DNA of 21,747 nt from a bacterium UBP1_UBA4783 (lineage in GTDB: Bacteria > Krumholzibacteriota > Krumholzibacteriia > Krumholzibacteriales > Krumholzibacteriaceae), in the NCBI GenBank assembly GCA_002403075.1, contig DHHB01000015.1, forward strand, positions 1 to 21,747, written 5' to 3'. Below the pieces are notes generated by a model. That model ran no database searches and had not been told where the DNA came from. It worked only from the letters and a program-made list of their open reading frames with translations. This document shows positions 14,580 to 21,747 of this stretch, piece after piece; positions within the stretch are counted from its first letter, which is position 1; each line of letters starts with the position of its first letter. The position numbers and the translations under genes are program-made.

Positions 14580-15923
14580 ATGCCAGTGGATGCCGTCAGC
14601 GCCTTCATGGAGAAGGTAAAGGCGCGCGACCCCGATCAGCCCGAGTTCCATCAGGCGGTTCACGAGGTCGTCTCGTCCCTCATGCCCTTCATCCAGAAGA
14701 ATCCCAAGTACCAGAAGCACCTGATCCTCGAGCGGATCGTCGAGCCCGAGCGAGTGATCATGTTCCGCGTGCCCTGGGTGGACGACAAGGGCGATATCCG
14801 CGTCAACCGCGGCTTCCGCATCGAGATGAACAGCGCGATCGGCCCCTACAAGGGCGGGCTCCGCTTCCATCCGACCGTCAACCTCGGCATCCTCAAGTTC
14901 CTCGCCTTCGAGCAGGTCTTCAAGAATTCCCTCACGACGCTCCCGATGGGCGGCGGCAAGGGCGGCAGCGATTTCGATCCTAAGGGCAAGAGCGACAACG
15001 AGGTCATGGCGTTCTGCCAGTCCTTCATGTGCGAGCTCTTCCGGCACATCGGCGCCGACACGGACGTCCCGGCGGGCGACATTGGCGTCGGCGGACGCGA
15101 GATCGGCTACCTCTTCGGCATGTACAAGAAGCTTCGCAACGAGTTCACCGGCGTCCTCACCGGCAAGAAGCTCAACTGGGGCGGGAGCCTCATCCGTCCC
15201 GAGGCCACCGGCTACGGAACGGTCTACTTCGCCGAGGAGATGTTCAAGACCCGCGGCCAGTCGATCCAGGGCAAGACCGTCGCGATCTCCGGCTCGGGCA
15301 ACGTCGCCCAGTACGCCACGCAGAAGTGCCTCGATCTCGGCGCCAAGCCCGTGACGCTCAGCGACTCGAACGGCACGATCTACGATCCGGCCGGCATCGA
15401 CCGCGAGAAGCTCGCGTGGGTCATCGACCTCAAGGAGGTCAAGCGCGGCCGCATCGCCGAGTACGCGAAGAAGTTCCCGAAGACCGAGTACTTCGAGGGC
15501 AAGCGTCCGTGGCACGTCACGTGCGACGCGGCGCTCCCCTGCGCGACCCAGAACGAGGTCGACGAGAACGACGCGAAAACGCTCGTGAAGAACGGCTGCG
15601 TCTGCGTGTCGGAAGGCGCCAACATGCCGAGCACCCCGGGCGCCGTCGACGCGTTCATCGGGGCCAAGATCCTCTACGGCCCCGGCAAGGCCGCGAACGC
15701 GGGCGGGGTGTCGACGAGCGGTCTCGAGATGTCGCAGAACAGCCTGCGCCTCTCGTGGAGCCGCGAAGAGGTCGACCAGCGCCTGCACGGCATCATGAAG
15801 GCCATCCACGCTCAGTGCGTCGAGCACGGCAAGGAAGGAAGTTTCATCAACTACGTGAACGGCGCGAACGTCGCCGGCTTCATCAAGGTCGCCGACTCCA
15901 TGATCGATCAGGGCGTCGTCTGA
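14580..15923 (+). CDS. gdhA: NADP-specific glutamate dehydrogenase
   Basis: GdhA aminates 2-oxoglutarate with ammonium and NADPH to make glutamate. The 447-residue length fits the hexameric bacterial/fungal NADP-linked class. Motifs seen are GPYKGGLRFHP (Lys91), LPMGGGKGGSDFDPKGKSD with catalytic Lys127, VPAGDIGVGGREIGY, the Rossmann signature GSGNVAQYA at 238-246, and SDSNG at 261-265. In the last, Ser-Asp-Ser follows the second strand of the cofactor domain, as in NADP-preferring enzymes. The C-terminal segment LRLSWSREEVDQRLHGIM is also typical. AAAGGAGG shortly upstream supports ATG 14580. The gene has its own promoter and terminator and so appears monocistronic, paired divergently with ald in ammonia metabolism. 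Confidence 0.97.
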   Translation: MPVDAVSAFMEKVKARDPDQPEFHQAVHEVVSSLMPFIQKNPKYQKHLILERIVEPERVIMFRVPWVDDKGDIRVNRGFRIEMNSAIGPYKGGLRFHPTVNLGILKFLAFEQVFKNSLTTLPMGGGKGGSDFDPKGKSDNEVMAFCQSFMCELFRHIGADTDVPAGDIGVGGREIGYLFGMYKKLRNEFTGVLTGKKLNWGGSLIRPEATGYGTVYFAEEMFKTRGQSIQGKTVAISGSGNVAQYATQKCLDLGAKPVTLSDSNGTIYDPAGIDREKLAWVIDLKEVKRGRIAEYAKKFPKTEYFEGKRPWHVTCDAALPCATQNEVDENDAKTLVKNGCVCVSEGANMPSTPGAVDAFIGAKILYGPGKAANAGGVSTSGLEMSQNSLRLSWSREEVDQRLHGIMKAIHAQCVEHGKEGSFINYVNGANVAGFIKVADSMIDQGVV

Positions 15924-15953
15924 CGTCTTTGGCCGATCGATTCGGAACGCGAG

Positions 15954-15980
15954 CGGGCCCCCCTCCGGGGGCCCGTTTTT
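15954..15980 (+). terminator. Intrinsic terminator of gdhA
   Basis: A perfect nine-base stem, CGGGCCCCC (15954-15962) with GGGGGCCCG (15967-15975), encloses a four-base loop CTCC and is followed directly by TTTTT. It lies 31 bases after the gdhA stop. Confidence 0.93.
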
Positions 15981-16012
15981 GCGAAAAAAGCCCCGGGCGG
16001 GAATATTTTCGG

Positions 16013-16041
16013 TTGGAAAAAACCGCGCCGATTATTACAAT
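16013..16041 (+). promoter_or_regulatory. Candidate promoter of the corA-like unit
   Basis: TTGGAA (16013-16018) and TACAAT (16036-16041, five of six) are 17 bases apart, just beyond the gdhA terminator. Transcription would begin near 16048, leaving a leader of about 108 bases before the transporter ATG. Confidence 0.5.
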
Positions 16042-16126
16042 TAAGCCTGATTCAATCCTCACAGACTTCCGGGTGAGGCGCGTGACGGAACTGCCTCGAC
16101 AACAGGACTCGGACGGCGCGGACAGG

Positions 16127-16147
16127 CTCCCGCGGCACGCGGGGAGG
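16127..16147 (+). promoter_or_regulatory. Hairpin covering the ribosome-binding site of the CorA-type gene
   Basis: CTCCCGCG (16127-16134) can pair with CGCGGGGAG (16138-16146) through eight GC-rich pairs with a single bulged G and a three-base loop. The 3' arm contains most of GGGGAGG (16141-16147), the only Shine-Dalgarno for ATG 16156. A switch controlling translation is possible but untested. Confidence 0.4.
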
Positions 16148-16155
16148 CGGCCGGA

Positions 16156-17085
16156 ATGTACGACGTTTTCAAAGCGACATCCGACGGGCTCGTCATCGTC
16201 ACCGAGTTCGAGAAGAACTGCTGGGTGCGCGTCTCGAACCCGACGAGCGAGGAGATAAACCTCCTCAGCGACACCTTCGGCGTGCCGCCGGCCTTCCTCA
16301 CCGATCCCCTCGACGTCGACGAGCGGGCGCGCATCGAGATCGAGGAAGACGTCACGCTCATCGTCGTCCGCATCCCGTTCTTCGAGGGCGAGGAGATCGA
16401 CATCCCCTACACGACGATCCCTCTCGGCATCGTCCTCACCGACGAGTACATCATCACCGTGAGCTCCCGCGCGCTCGAGCACCTGCTCGACTTCGTCGAC
16501 GGCAAGGTGCGGACCTTCTCGCACGAGTCGCGCGCGCGGTTCATCCTCCAGATCTTCTCGCGCACGGCGCTCCTCTATCTGCGATATCTCAAGGAAATCA
16601 ACAAGCGGACCGACCAGATCGAGCGCGAGCTGCACAAGTCGCTCAAGAACGAGGCGCTCATCAAGCTCCTCAACCTCGAGAAGAGCCTCGTGTATTTCAC
16701 GACGTCGGTCCGGTCGAACGAGATCATGATGGAGCGGCTCGACAAGACGGGCCTGCGGATGAGCGAGGACGACCGCGACATACTCGAGGACGTCATCATC
16801 GAGAACAAGCAGGCGATCGAGATGGCGAACATCTACAGCAACATCTTGAGCGGCATGATGGACGCCTTCGCCTCCGTCATCAACAACAACGTCAGCATCG
16901 TCATGAAGTTTCTCACCTCGGTCACGATCATCTTCATGATACCCACGTTCGTCGCGAGCACGTACGGCATGAACGTGGCCCTTCCCTTCCAGCATTCGGG
17001 GCACGCCTTTCTCATCGTGACGGGGATTTCGCTTCTTCTCTCGCTTACGGGCGTCTGGATTTTCTGGAAGAGGAGATGGTTCTGA
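16156..17085 (+). CDS. corA: CorA-family divalent cation transporter
   Basis: CorA proteins are pentameric inner-membrane channels for Mg2+ and, in some cases, Co2+ or Ni2+. This 309-residue protein has the expected plan: a soluble alpha/beta N-terminal domain (1-115), a long helical stalk (about 120-250) rich in charged residues, and two C-terminal membrane helices (about 251-270 and 284-304). YGMNVALP (GMN at 271-273) lies between them; GMN is the hallmark pore-mouth motif. The protein ends with a basic KRRWF tail after the second helix, as usual. ATG 16156 has GGGGAGG eight bases upstream, inside a predicted hairpin. The stop codon shares one base with the start of the next gene (TGATG), implying cotranslation. 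Transported ion specificity cannot be read from sequence alone. Confidence 0.92.
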   Translation: MYDVFKATSDGLVIVTEFEKNCWVRVSNPTSEEINLLSDTFGVPPAFLTDPLDVDERARIEIEEDVTLIVVRIPFFEGEEIDIPYTTIPLGIVLTDEYIITVSSRALEHLLDFVDGKVRTFSHESRARFILQIFSRTALLYLRYLKEINKRTDQIERELHKSLKNEALIKLLNLEKSLVYFTTSVRSNEIMMERLDKTGLRMSEDDRDILEDVIIENKQAIEMANIYSNILSGMMDAFASVINNNVSIVMKFLTSVTIIFMIPTFVASTYGMNVALPFQHSGHAFLIVTGISLLLSLTGVWIFWKRRWF

Positions 17086-17825
17086 TGCGGAGATCGGTTG
17101 CTGCCGCGTCGCTTGCGATCTTGCTCCTCGCGTCGAGCCGCGCTGCGGCGCAGGTGCAGCTCGATCTCGAAACGGGGATCGTCTTCTGCACGTACAACGA
17201 CGTGCGGATCCCGGGTGCAGGAGGGACCGAGTTCTCCCTCGTGGACGATCTCTCGACCGACAACGAACCGTTTTTCCGGGCGCGCCTCAGCTACTCGTTC
17301 GCCGGGCGGCACATCCTCTCGCTCCTCATCGCGCAGCTCTCCCTCCCCGCGTCGGGAGATCCGCCCGTGGACGTCAACTTCAACGGAGTCGTTTTTCCCG
17401 CGGAGACGCCGCTCAAGGCCTCGTACCGTTTCGATTCGTACCGACTCACGTACCGGTACGCCCTCGCTTCGCGGGAGCGCTTCGAGGCCGGGATCGGTTT
17501 CACGGGCAAGATCCGCGACGCGGAGATCAGGGTCGAGAGCAAAACGACGGGGTCGGTGAAGAAAAACACCGGATTCGTGCCGCTCCTCAATTTCCTCGTC
17601 CGCTGGTCCTTCGCGCCCGATTTCTGGGCGGTGCTCGAGGGCGACGCCCTCGCCGCTCCGCAGGGGCGGGCCGAGGACGTGCTGCTCGCGGTGCAGTACT
17701 GGCCGTCGGAACGGTTCGGGTTCAAGGCGGGGTACCGGATCGTCGAGGGAGGCGCGGACAACGACGAGGTCTACAACTTCGCCCTCATCAACTACGCGGT
17801 CCTCGGATTCTACGCGAACTTCTAG
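17085..17825 (+). CDS. Predicted small outer-membrane beta-barrel protein
   Basis: This 246-residue protein starts with a clear signal peptide (MRRSVAAASLAILLLASSRAAA, cleavage probably before QVQ). It continues as alternating amphipathic strands with Tyr/Phe-rich turns and finishes with GFYANF, a C-terminal Phe as expected for BAM-assembled barrels. Length and strand pattern suggest an 8- to 10-stranded barrel, but no specific family is recognised. ATG 17085 is preferred over the in-frame ATG 17076, because AGGAG at 17071-17075 is nine bases from the former and directly abuts the latter. The start overlaps the transporter stop by one base. A link to metal passage across the outer membrane is suggested by the neighbour only. 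Confidence 0.75.
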   Translation: MRRSVAAASLAILLLASSRAAAQVQLDLETGIVFCTYNDVRIPGAGGTEFSLVDDLSTDNEPFFRARLSYSFAGRHILSLLIAQLSLPASGDPPVDVNFNGVVFPAETPLKASYRFDSYRLTYRYALASRERFEAGIGFTGKIRDAEIRVESKTTGSVKKNTGFVPLLNFLVRWSFAPDFWAVLEGDALAAPQGRAEDVLLAVQYWPSERFGFKAGYRIVEGGADNDEVYNFALINYAVLGFYANF

Positions 17826-17851
17826 CCGCGGGGGAACGGGGCGCCCGGCCG

Positions 17852-17871
17852 CCGCGCCGCCGCCGGCGCGG
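17852..17871. terminator. GC hairpin between convergent genes
   Basis: CCGCGCCG (17852-17859) and CGGCGCGG (17864-17871) form an eight-base perfect stem with a four-base loop, midway between the stops of the beta-barrel gene and ligA. No U tract follows on either strand, so terminator function is uncertain. Confidence 0.35.
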
Positions 17872-17882
17872 GCCGCGCGCGA

Positions 17883-19901
17883 TCACGCCTCGCGCGAAGT
17901 TTCTTCGACGAGCTTCATGAAATCCTTCTCAGAAAGCACCGCGACGCCGAGAGAGCGCGCCTTCTCGAGCTTGGAGCCCGCCTCGGCGCCCGCCACGACG
18001 TAGGTCGTTTTCGCGCTCACGCTCGCCGCGGCGCGGCCGCCGAGCGATTTCACGAGCCGCTCAGCCTCGTCGCGCGCGAGCCCCTCGAGCGTCCCCGTGA
18101 ACACGAAGGTCTTTCCCGCGAGCGGCCGCGGGCCGGCGCGCCGCGGCGCGGGGAGCACCTCGACGCCGAGCGAGCGGAGCTCGGCGACGAGGGCGCGCGT
18201 CCGTTTCTCGGCGAAGAACCCCGAGACGCTCGAGGCGACCTCGGGGCCGATCTCGTGCACCGTTTGAAGATCCTCTTCCGTCGCTTCCATGACGGCCTCG
18301 AGCGTGCCGTAGCGCCCGGCGAGCAGAGAGGCGACGTGCTCGCCGACGTTCCGGATGCCGAGCGCGTAGAGGAAACGCTCGAGCGGGACCTTCTTGGCCG
18401 CGCGGAGGGCCGCGACGAGATTCGAGGCGGATTTCTCGGCGAACCCCTCGAGTCCGAGGAGCGCCTTCTCGTCGAGGCGGTAGAGATCGGCGATGCTCCG
18501 GACGAGCCCCGCCTCCGTCATCGCGGCGACGGTTTTCGCGCCGAGACCGTCGATGTCGAGCGCCCCCTTGGAGGCGTAGTGCTCGATCCCCCGCCGGAGC
18601 TGCATCGGGCAGTTCGGGCCTCCCGTGCAGTAGTGGTACGCCCCCTCTTCGGCGACGCCCGCCCCGCACACGGGACAGGCGCCTGGCATCCGGAAAGCGG
18701 CGCGGCGCTTCTCGCCCTTCCGCGGGATGCGCTCGACGACGGCGGGGATCACGTCCCCCGCGCGTTCGATCCGGACCGTGTCCCCGACGCGGATGTCCTT
18801 CTTCGCCACCTCCCCCGCGTTGTGGAGCGTGGCGCGGCTCACCGTGACGCCGCCGACGTCGACCGGACGCAGAAGCGCCACGGGCGTGAGCTTGCCCGTG
18901 CGTCCGACCTGAACGACGATGTCCTCGACGGTCGTGATCTCCTTGCGGGGCTCGAACTTGAAGGCGATCGCCCAGCGGGGCGAGCGCGACCGCATCCCGA
19001 TCCGCTCGCGGGCCGGTTTGTCGTCGACCTGAATGACGACGCCGTCGATCTCGAAGGGGAGCGAGTCGCGCTTCGAGGCGAGCGAGGCGTGAAACGCGAT
19101 CGCCTCGTCGATCGTCCGGCAGGTCCCGCGGTGCGCGTCGACGAGAAAGCCCCACGACGACAGGCGCTCGAGCTCCGCCGAGTGCGTCGCGGGCGCTTCG
19201 AGGCCTTCGATCGCCATGATCTCGTAGGCGTAGAACGCGAGAGGCCGCTCCGCCGTGATCCTGGAGTCGAGCTGGCGGAGGGAGCCGGCCGCGGCGTTTC
19301 GCGGATTGGCGAAGGCGGGCTGCTCGCGCTCGGTCATCCATCGGTTGAGCCCGCGGAACGCCTCGAGCGGCATGATCGCCTCGCCGCGGATCGCGGCCGT
19401 GCGGGGCGCCCCGCCGCCGCGAAGCCGAAGCGGCACCGAGCGTATCGTCCGGATGTTCGGCGTGACGTCCTCGCCCACGGCGCCGTCGCCGCGGGTGGCG
19501 CCCCGTGAGAGCACCCCGTCCTCGTAGATGAGCTCGACCGAGAGCCCGTCGAACTTGGGCTCGACGGCGTAGACGATCTCTTCGGTCCCGAGGAGCTTCT
19601 TCGCGCGCCGGTCGAACTCGCGGGCCTCGCTCTCCTCCGTCACCGATTCGAGGCTCAGCATCGGCTTGACGTGCGGCACCTTCGGGAGATCGTCGCGCGG
19701 CGGGGCGCCGACGCGCCGGGTCGGCGAATCGGGCGACGCGAGATCAGGATACTCCTCCTCGAGCGACACGAGCTCCCGGAGCAGCCGGTCGTACGAGGCG
19801 TCCGAGATCTCGGGGAGGTCGAGGACGTAATAGAGATGGTCGTGCCGCGAGATCTCCTCGCGGAGCTTCGCGATCCGCTTGTGCGCGTCGGCGCGATTCA
19901 T
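17883..19901 (-). CDS. ligA: NAD-dependent DNA ligase
   Basis: LigA seals nicks in replication and repair using NAD+. The 672-residue protein is full length and has all domains in order. The Ia region is at the N terminus (HDHLYYVLDLPEISDASYD). The adenylation domain has KFDG (Lys116), RGDGAVGEDVT and GEAIMP. An OB fold is followed by a four-Cys zinc finger (C409, C412, C425, C431). The helix-hairpin-helix region follows (about 445-580), including IDGLGAKTV. A BRCT domain covers about 592-668 (LAGKTFVFTGTLEGLARDEA). ATG 19901 overlaps the stop of the upstream GH57/DUF3536 gene as ATGA, so the start is well supported and the two are probably coupled. It converges on the corA-barrel unit with a 57-base gap. 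Confidence 0.97.
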   Translation of the reverse strand: MNRADAHKRIAKLREEISRHDHLYYVLDLPEISDASYDRLLRELVSLEEEYPDLASPDSPTRRVGAPPRDDLPKVPHVKPMLSLESVTEESEAREFDRRAKKLLGTEEIVYAVEPKFDGLSVELIYEDGVLSRGATRGDGAVGEDVTPNIRTIRSVPLRLRGGGAPRTAAIRGEAIMPLEAFRGLNRWMTEREQPAFANPRNAAAGSLRQLDSRITAERPLAFYAYEIMAIEGLEAPATHSAELERLSSWGFLVDAHRGTCRTIDEAIAFHASLASKRDSLPFEIDGVVIQVDDKPARERIGMRSRSPRWAIAFKFEPRKEITTVEDIVVQVGRTGKLTPVALLRPVDVGGVTVSRATLHNAGEVAKKDIRVGDTVRIERAGDVIPAVVERIPRKGEKRRAAFRMPGACPVCGAGVAEEGAYHYCTGGPNCPMQLRRGIEHYASKGALDIDGLGAKTVAAMTEAGLVRSIADLYRLDEKALLGLEGFAEKSASNLVAALRAAKKVPLERFLYALGIRNVGEHVASLLAGRYGTLEAVMEATEEDLQTVHEIGPEVASSVSGFFAEKRTRALVAELRSLGVEVLPAPRRAGPRPLAGKTFVFTGTLEGLARDEAERLVKSLGGRAAASVSAKTTYVVAGAEAGSKLEKARSLGVAVLSEKDFMKLVEETSREA

Positions 19902-21747
19902 GAGTGTCCGGGCCGCGGGGCTCCGTCAGGCCGGACGGCCTCGAGCCGCCGCTCCCACGATTCCGTGTTGAAGTTGAACCTTCTCGCGAGGCTGAGAAAC
20001 GCGGCCGCGGCCCGCTTGCCCGCCTCGCGGCTCTCCGGGCTCCTGCCGCCGAGGCCCTCGATGAACGGCGCGATCACCGTCTCGAGAATGGCGTACATCC
20101 GGTTCTGGATGTCTCGGAAGCTCATTTCGATCCCCATCTCGTCGCTCAGGTTGACGAACTGCTCGACCGCGGCCGCGGCCGGCGCGGTGAGCTCGCCCGA
20201 GAGCAGCTTCAGCTTTTCCATGATGAGCGCGGCGAACGAGGCCGCCGCCGAAGAGGTGTCGATCGGAACGCCGAAGGATTTCGCCTCCGACACGATCCGG
20301 CGGATCCCCTCGATGCCGGCGGGGTTGAGGGTGCGCTCCCAGCGCTCGACCTCTTCGACGAGCCGCTTCGTGAGGTGCGTCTCGGCGGGAACGACGATCC
20401 CCGCCGGGGCGTCGACGCCCGCGTCCTTGAGGAGCCGGAGGAGCCCCTTGCTCTCCTGATAGATCTGGCCGTAGAGCCGGTCGACCGCCTCGAGCGCCCG
20501 GGCGGTGAGATAGCGAAGGATGCGCTCGCGGTCCTCGGGGAGGAAATCCCTCGCGGTGAGCGCCGTCCCGAAATGCTCCGCCGCCGACGAGACGAGCTTG
20601 TCCCGCGAGCCCGAGGACGCGAGCTCGGCGAACTGCGCGACGGTCTCCCGCGCGGCCGCCTCTTCGGCGCTCTCCTTGACGTAGCACGCGAACACCGCCT
20701 CGCCCTCGACGTGCACGAGATACTCGAAGAGGCGCCGCTCGAGCGTGTAGCGCGAGGTGAGCTCGAGCGAGCCCGCGCGGGCGGCGCCGCCGTCCATGCG
20801 GCGGAGGATCGATTCGAGCGGCCGGACGGGGTGGCCGTAGACGAGGCGGATCTTCTCCCCGGGCGTGAAATGCTCCGTAACGGCGTAGAGCGCGGCGATC
20901 GAGCGAGCGCCGAGCGCGGATTGTCTCCGCGCCGCCGAGAATATGTCGGCGCCGGTGCCCTTGCCCGGCACGTTGCTCGCCGCGCGCGAGAGGGTCGCGA
21001 TGAGGTCGCGCTCGAGGGCGGTGCGGCGGCCCGGCCCCGCGAGCTCGATCGCCCGCGCGGCGTAGCGCAGGATCTGCGTCGCCTCGAGGCCCGAGATGTC
21101 GGCGAAGAACCATCCGCAGGAGGTGAACATGAGCTGGGCGTTCCGCTGCGATTCGAGGAGCGAAAGGACGCGCGAGATCTCCGTCCCGGAGAGCTCGCGC
21201 GAAGCGCGCGCGCGCACGAACTCCCCCGCCGCCTCCGTCGTGCGCTCCTCGACGAGCTCGATGTAGTCGTCGCGCGCGGTCCACGGATCGGCGAGAAGCC
21301 CCCGCGTCTCCTCCTCGAACGCGGCGGAGAGAGAGGCGGCGAGCGCGTCGAGCCCCGAGCGCAGCGGGGCGCGCCACTTCTGATTCCACGAGGAGTCGCC
21401 GCCCGTGGAGCAGCCGCAGTCCTCCTTCCATCGGCCGACGCCGTGGAAGCACGACCACGACGTCCCCTCGCCGTTCGGCCCCTCTTTGAGCTCGACCTCG
21501 AACGCGGGTTCGTGGGCGGCGAGGTACGCGGCGAAGTTCGTCATCGAGAATCCGTGCCGGGGGGCCGCCTCTTCGACGAGGTAGGAGAGGGCCATGTCGG
21601 CGAACGGCTCGTGATGTCCGTAGATCTCGCCGTCCGTCGCGATCGCGACGAGGTCGTCGCCGCCCCGCTGAAAACCGAACTCGATCGCCTCGGCGAAGCG
21701 GTCGCCGTTTCGAAGGAGATGGTTGAAGCTCACGTCCGTCGAGAGCG
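19898..21747 (-). CDS. GH57-type/DUF3536 domain protein, N-terminus beyond the window
   Basis: The frame is open to the right edge, so only about 615 C-terminal residues are present. The apparent GTG at 21733 is internal; the visible sequence reads LSTDVSFNHLLR before it continues. The segment AIATDGEIYGHHEPFADMAL resembles the late conserved region of family 57 glycoside hydrolases, with a DGE-x-(Y/F)-GHH acid motif. The following ~500 residues match the all-helical layout of DUF3536, which is found attached to GH57 domains. SSWNQKWRAPL and the cysteine-rich WSCFHGVGRWKEDCGCSTGG are typical of this group. The family's substrate is unknown to me; alpha-glucan processing is an inference from GH57. 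It overlaps ligA by four bases. Confidence 0.8.
   Translation of the reverse strand, partial: LSTDVSFNHLLRNGDRFAEAIEFGFQRGGDDLVAIATDGEIYGHHEPFADMALSYLVEEAAPRHGFSMTNFAAYLAAHEPAFEVELKEGPNGEGTSWSCFHGVGRWKEDCGCSTGGDSSWNQKWRAPLRSGLDALAASLSAAFEEETRGLLADPWTARDDYIELVEERTTEAAGEFVRARASRELSGTEISRVLSLLESQRNAQLMFTSCGWFFADISGLEATQILRYAARAIELAGPGRRTALERDLIATLSRAASNVPGKGTGADIFSAARRQSALGARSIAALYAVTEHFTPGEKIRLVYGHPVRPLESILRRMDGGAARAGSLELTSRYTLERRLFEYLVHVEGEAVFACYVKESAEEAAARETVAQFAELASSGSRDKLVSSAAEHFGTALTARDFLPEDRERILRYLTARALEAVDRLYGQIYQESKGLLRLLKDAGVDAPAGIVVPAETHLTKRLVEEVERWERTLNPAGIEGIRRIVSEAKSFGVPIDTSSAAASFAALIMEKLKLLSGELTAPAAAAVEQFVNLSDEMGIEMSFRDIQNRMYAILETVIAPFIEGLGGRSPESREAGKRAAAAFLSLARRFNFNTESWERRLEAVRPDGAPRPGHS

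Noticed and set aside
15981..16000. GCGAAAAAAGCCCC after the gdhA terminator, resembling the start of the 30-bp repeat
   Set aside because: Only the poly-A plus GCCCC core is shared, a common terminator composition in GC-rich genomes. The loop and inner stem of the 30-mer are absent, so it is not a third copy.
17841..17880. GC-rich 40 bases as a GCC repeat array
   Set aside because: The triplets are irregular and explained by one eight-base hairpin between convergent genes.
1..21747. CRISPR arrays, tRNA or rRNA genes
   Set aside because: No regularly spaced repeats, cloverleaf-like CCA-ended segments or rRNA consensus stretches were seen on reading the intergenic spaces, all of which are under 300 bases.

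Overview
The window is GC-rich, densely coded bacterial chromosome. The gene products indicate a Gram-negative-type envelope: two predicted outer-membrane beta-barrels with C-terminal Phe and three lipoproteins. The housekeeping genes are bacterial throughout. The lineage cannot be fixed by eye. The mix of a TatD-radical SAM fusion, RicT-type PSP1 protein, DUF3536/GH57 protein and small tandem lipoproteins would suit an uncultured phylum such as Krumholzibacteriota or Eisenbacteria, but that is a guess.

Positions 1-10.9 kb are almost all plus strand. A conserved housekeeping run comes first: the tail of a holB-like gene, ricT (PSP1), metG, a TatD-radical SAM fusion and rsmA. It continues through an ATGA overlap into a large predicted outer-membrane protein and then three similar-sized lipoproteins, two of which are clear recent duplicates. 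A strong sigma70-like promoter overlapping the stop codon of the last lipoprotein starts a new unit: a divergent polysaccharide deacetylase, pdxJ, and probably a 56-residue membrane protein and a DUF169 protein.

Positions 11.85-13.15 kb hold a probable acquired cassette. A leaderless-looking AAA ATPase/DUF4143 gene lies between two exact 30-bp direct repeats. The right copy is part of the intrinsic terminator of the neighbouring ald gene, and the left copy is an orphan half of the same terminator.

Positions 13.18-15.98 kb hold two ammonia-linked amino-acid dehydrogenases, ald (minus) and gdhA (plus), transcribed divergently from a 280-bp region with back-to-back promoters. gdhA ends in a textbook terminator. 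Positions 16.0-17.8 kb carry a CorA-type transporter, whose Shine-Dalgarno lies in a predicted hairpin, coupled to a second beta-barrel gene. Positions 17.88-21.75 kb are minus strand: a GH57/DUF3536 gene entering from the right edge, overlapping ligA by ATGA.

No rRNA, tRNA, CRISPR array or transposase was seen. No gap without a gene exceeds 300 bases; the longest is 14300-14579.
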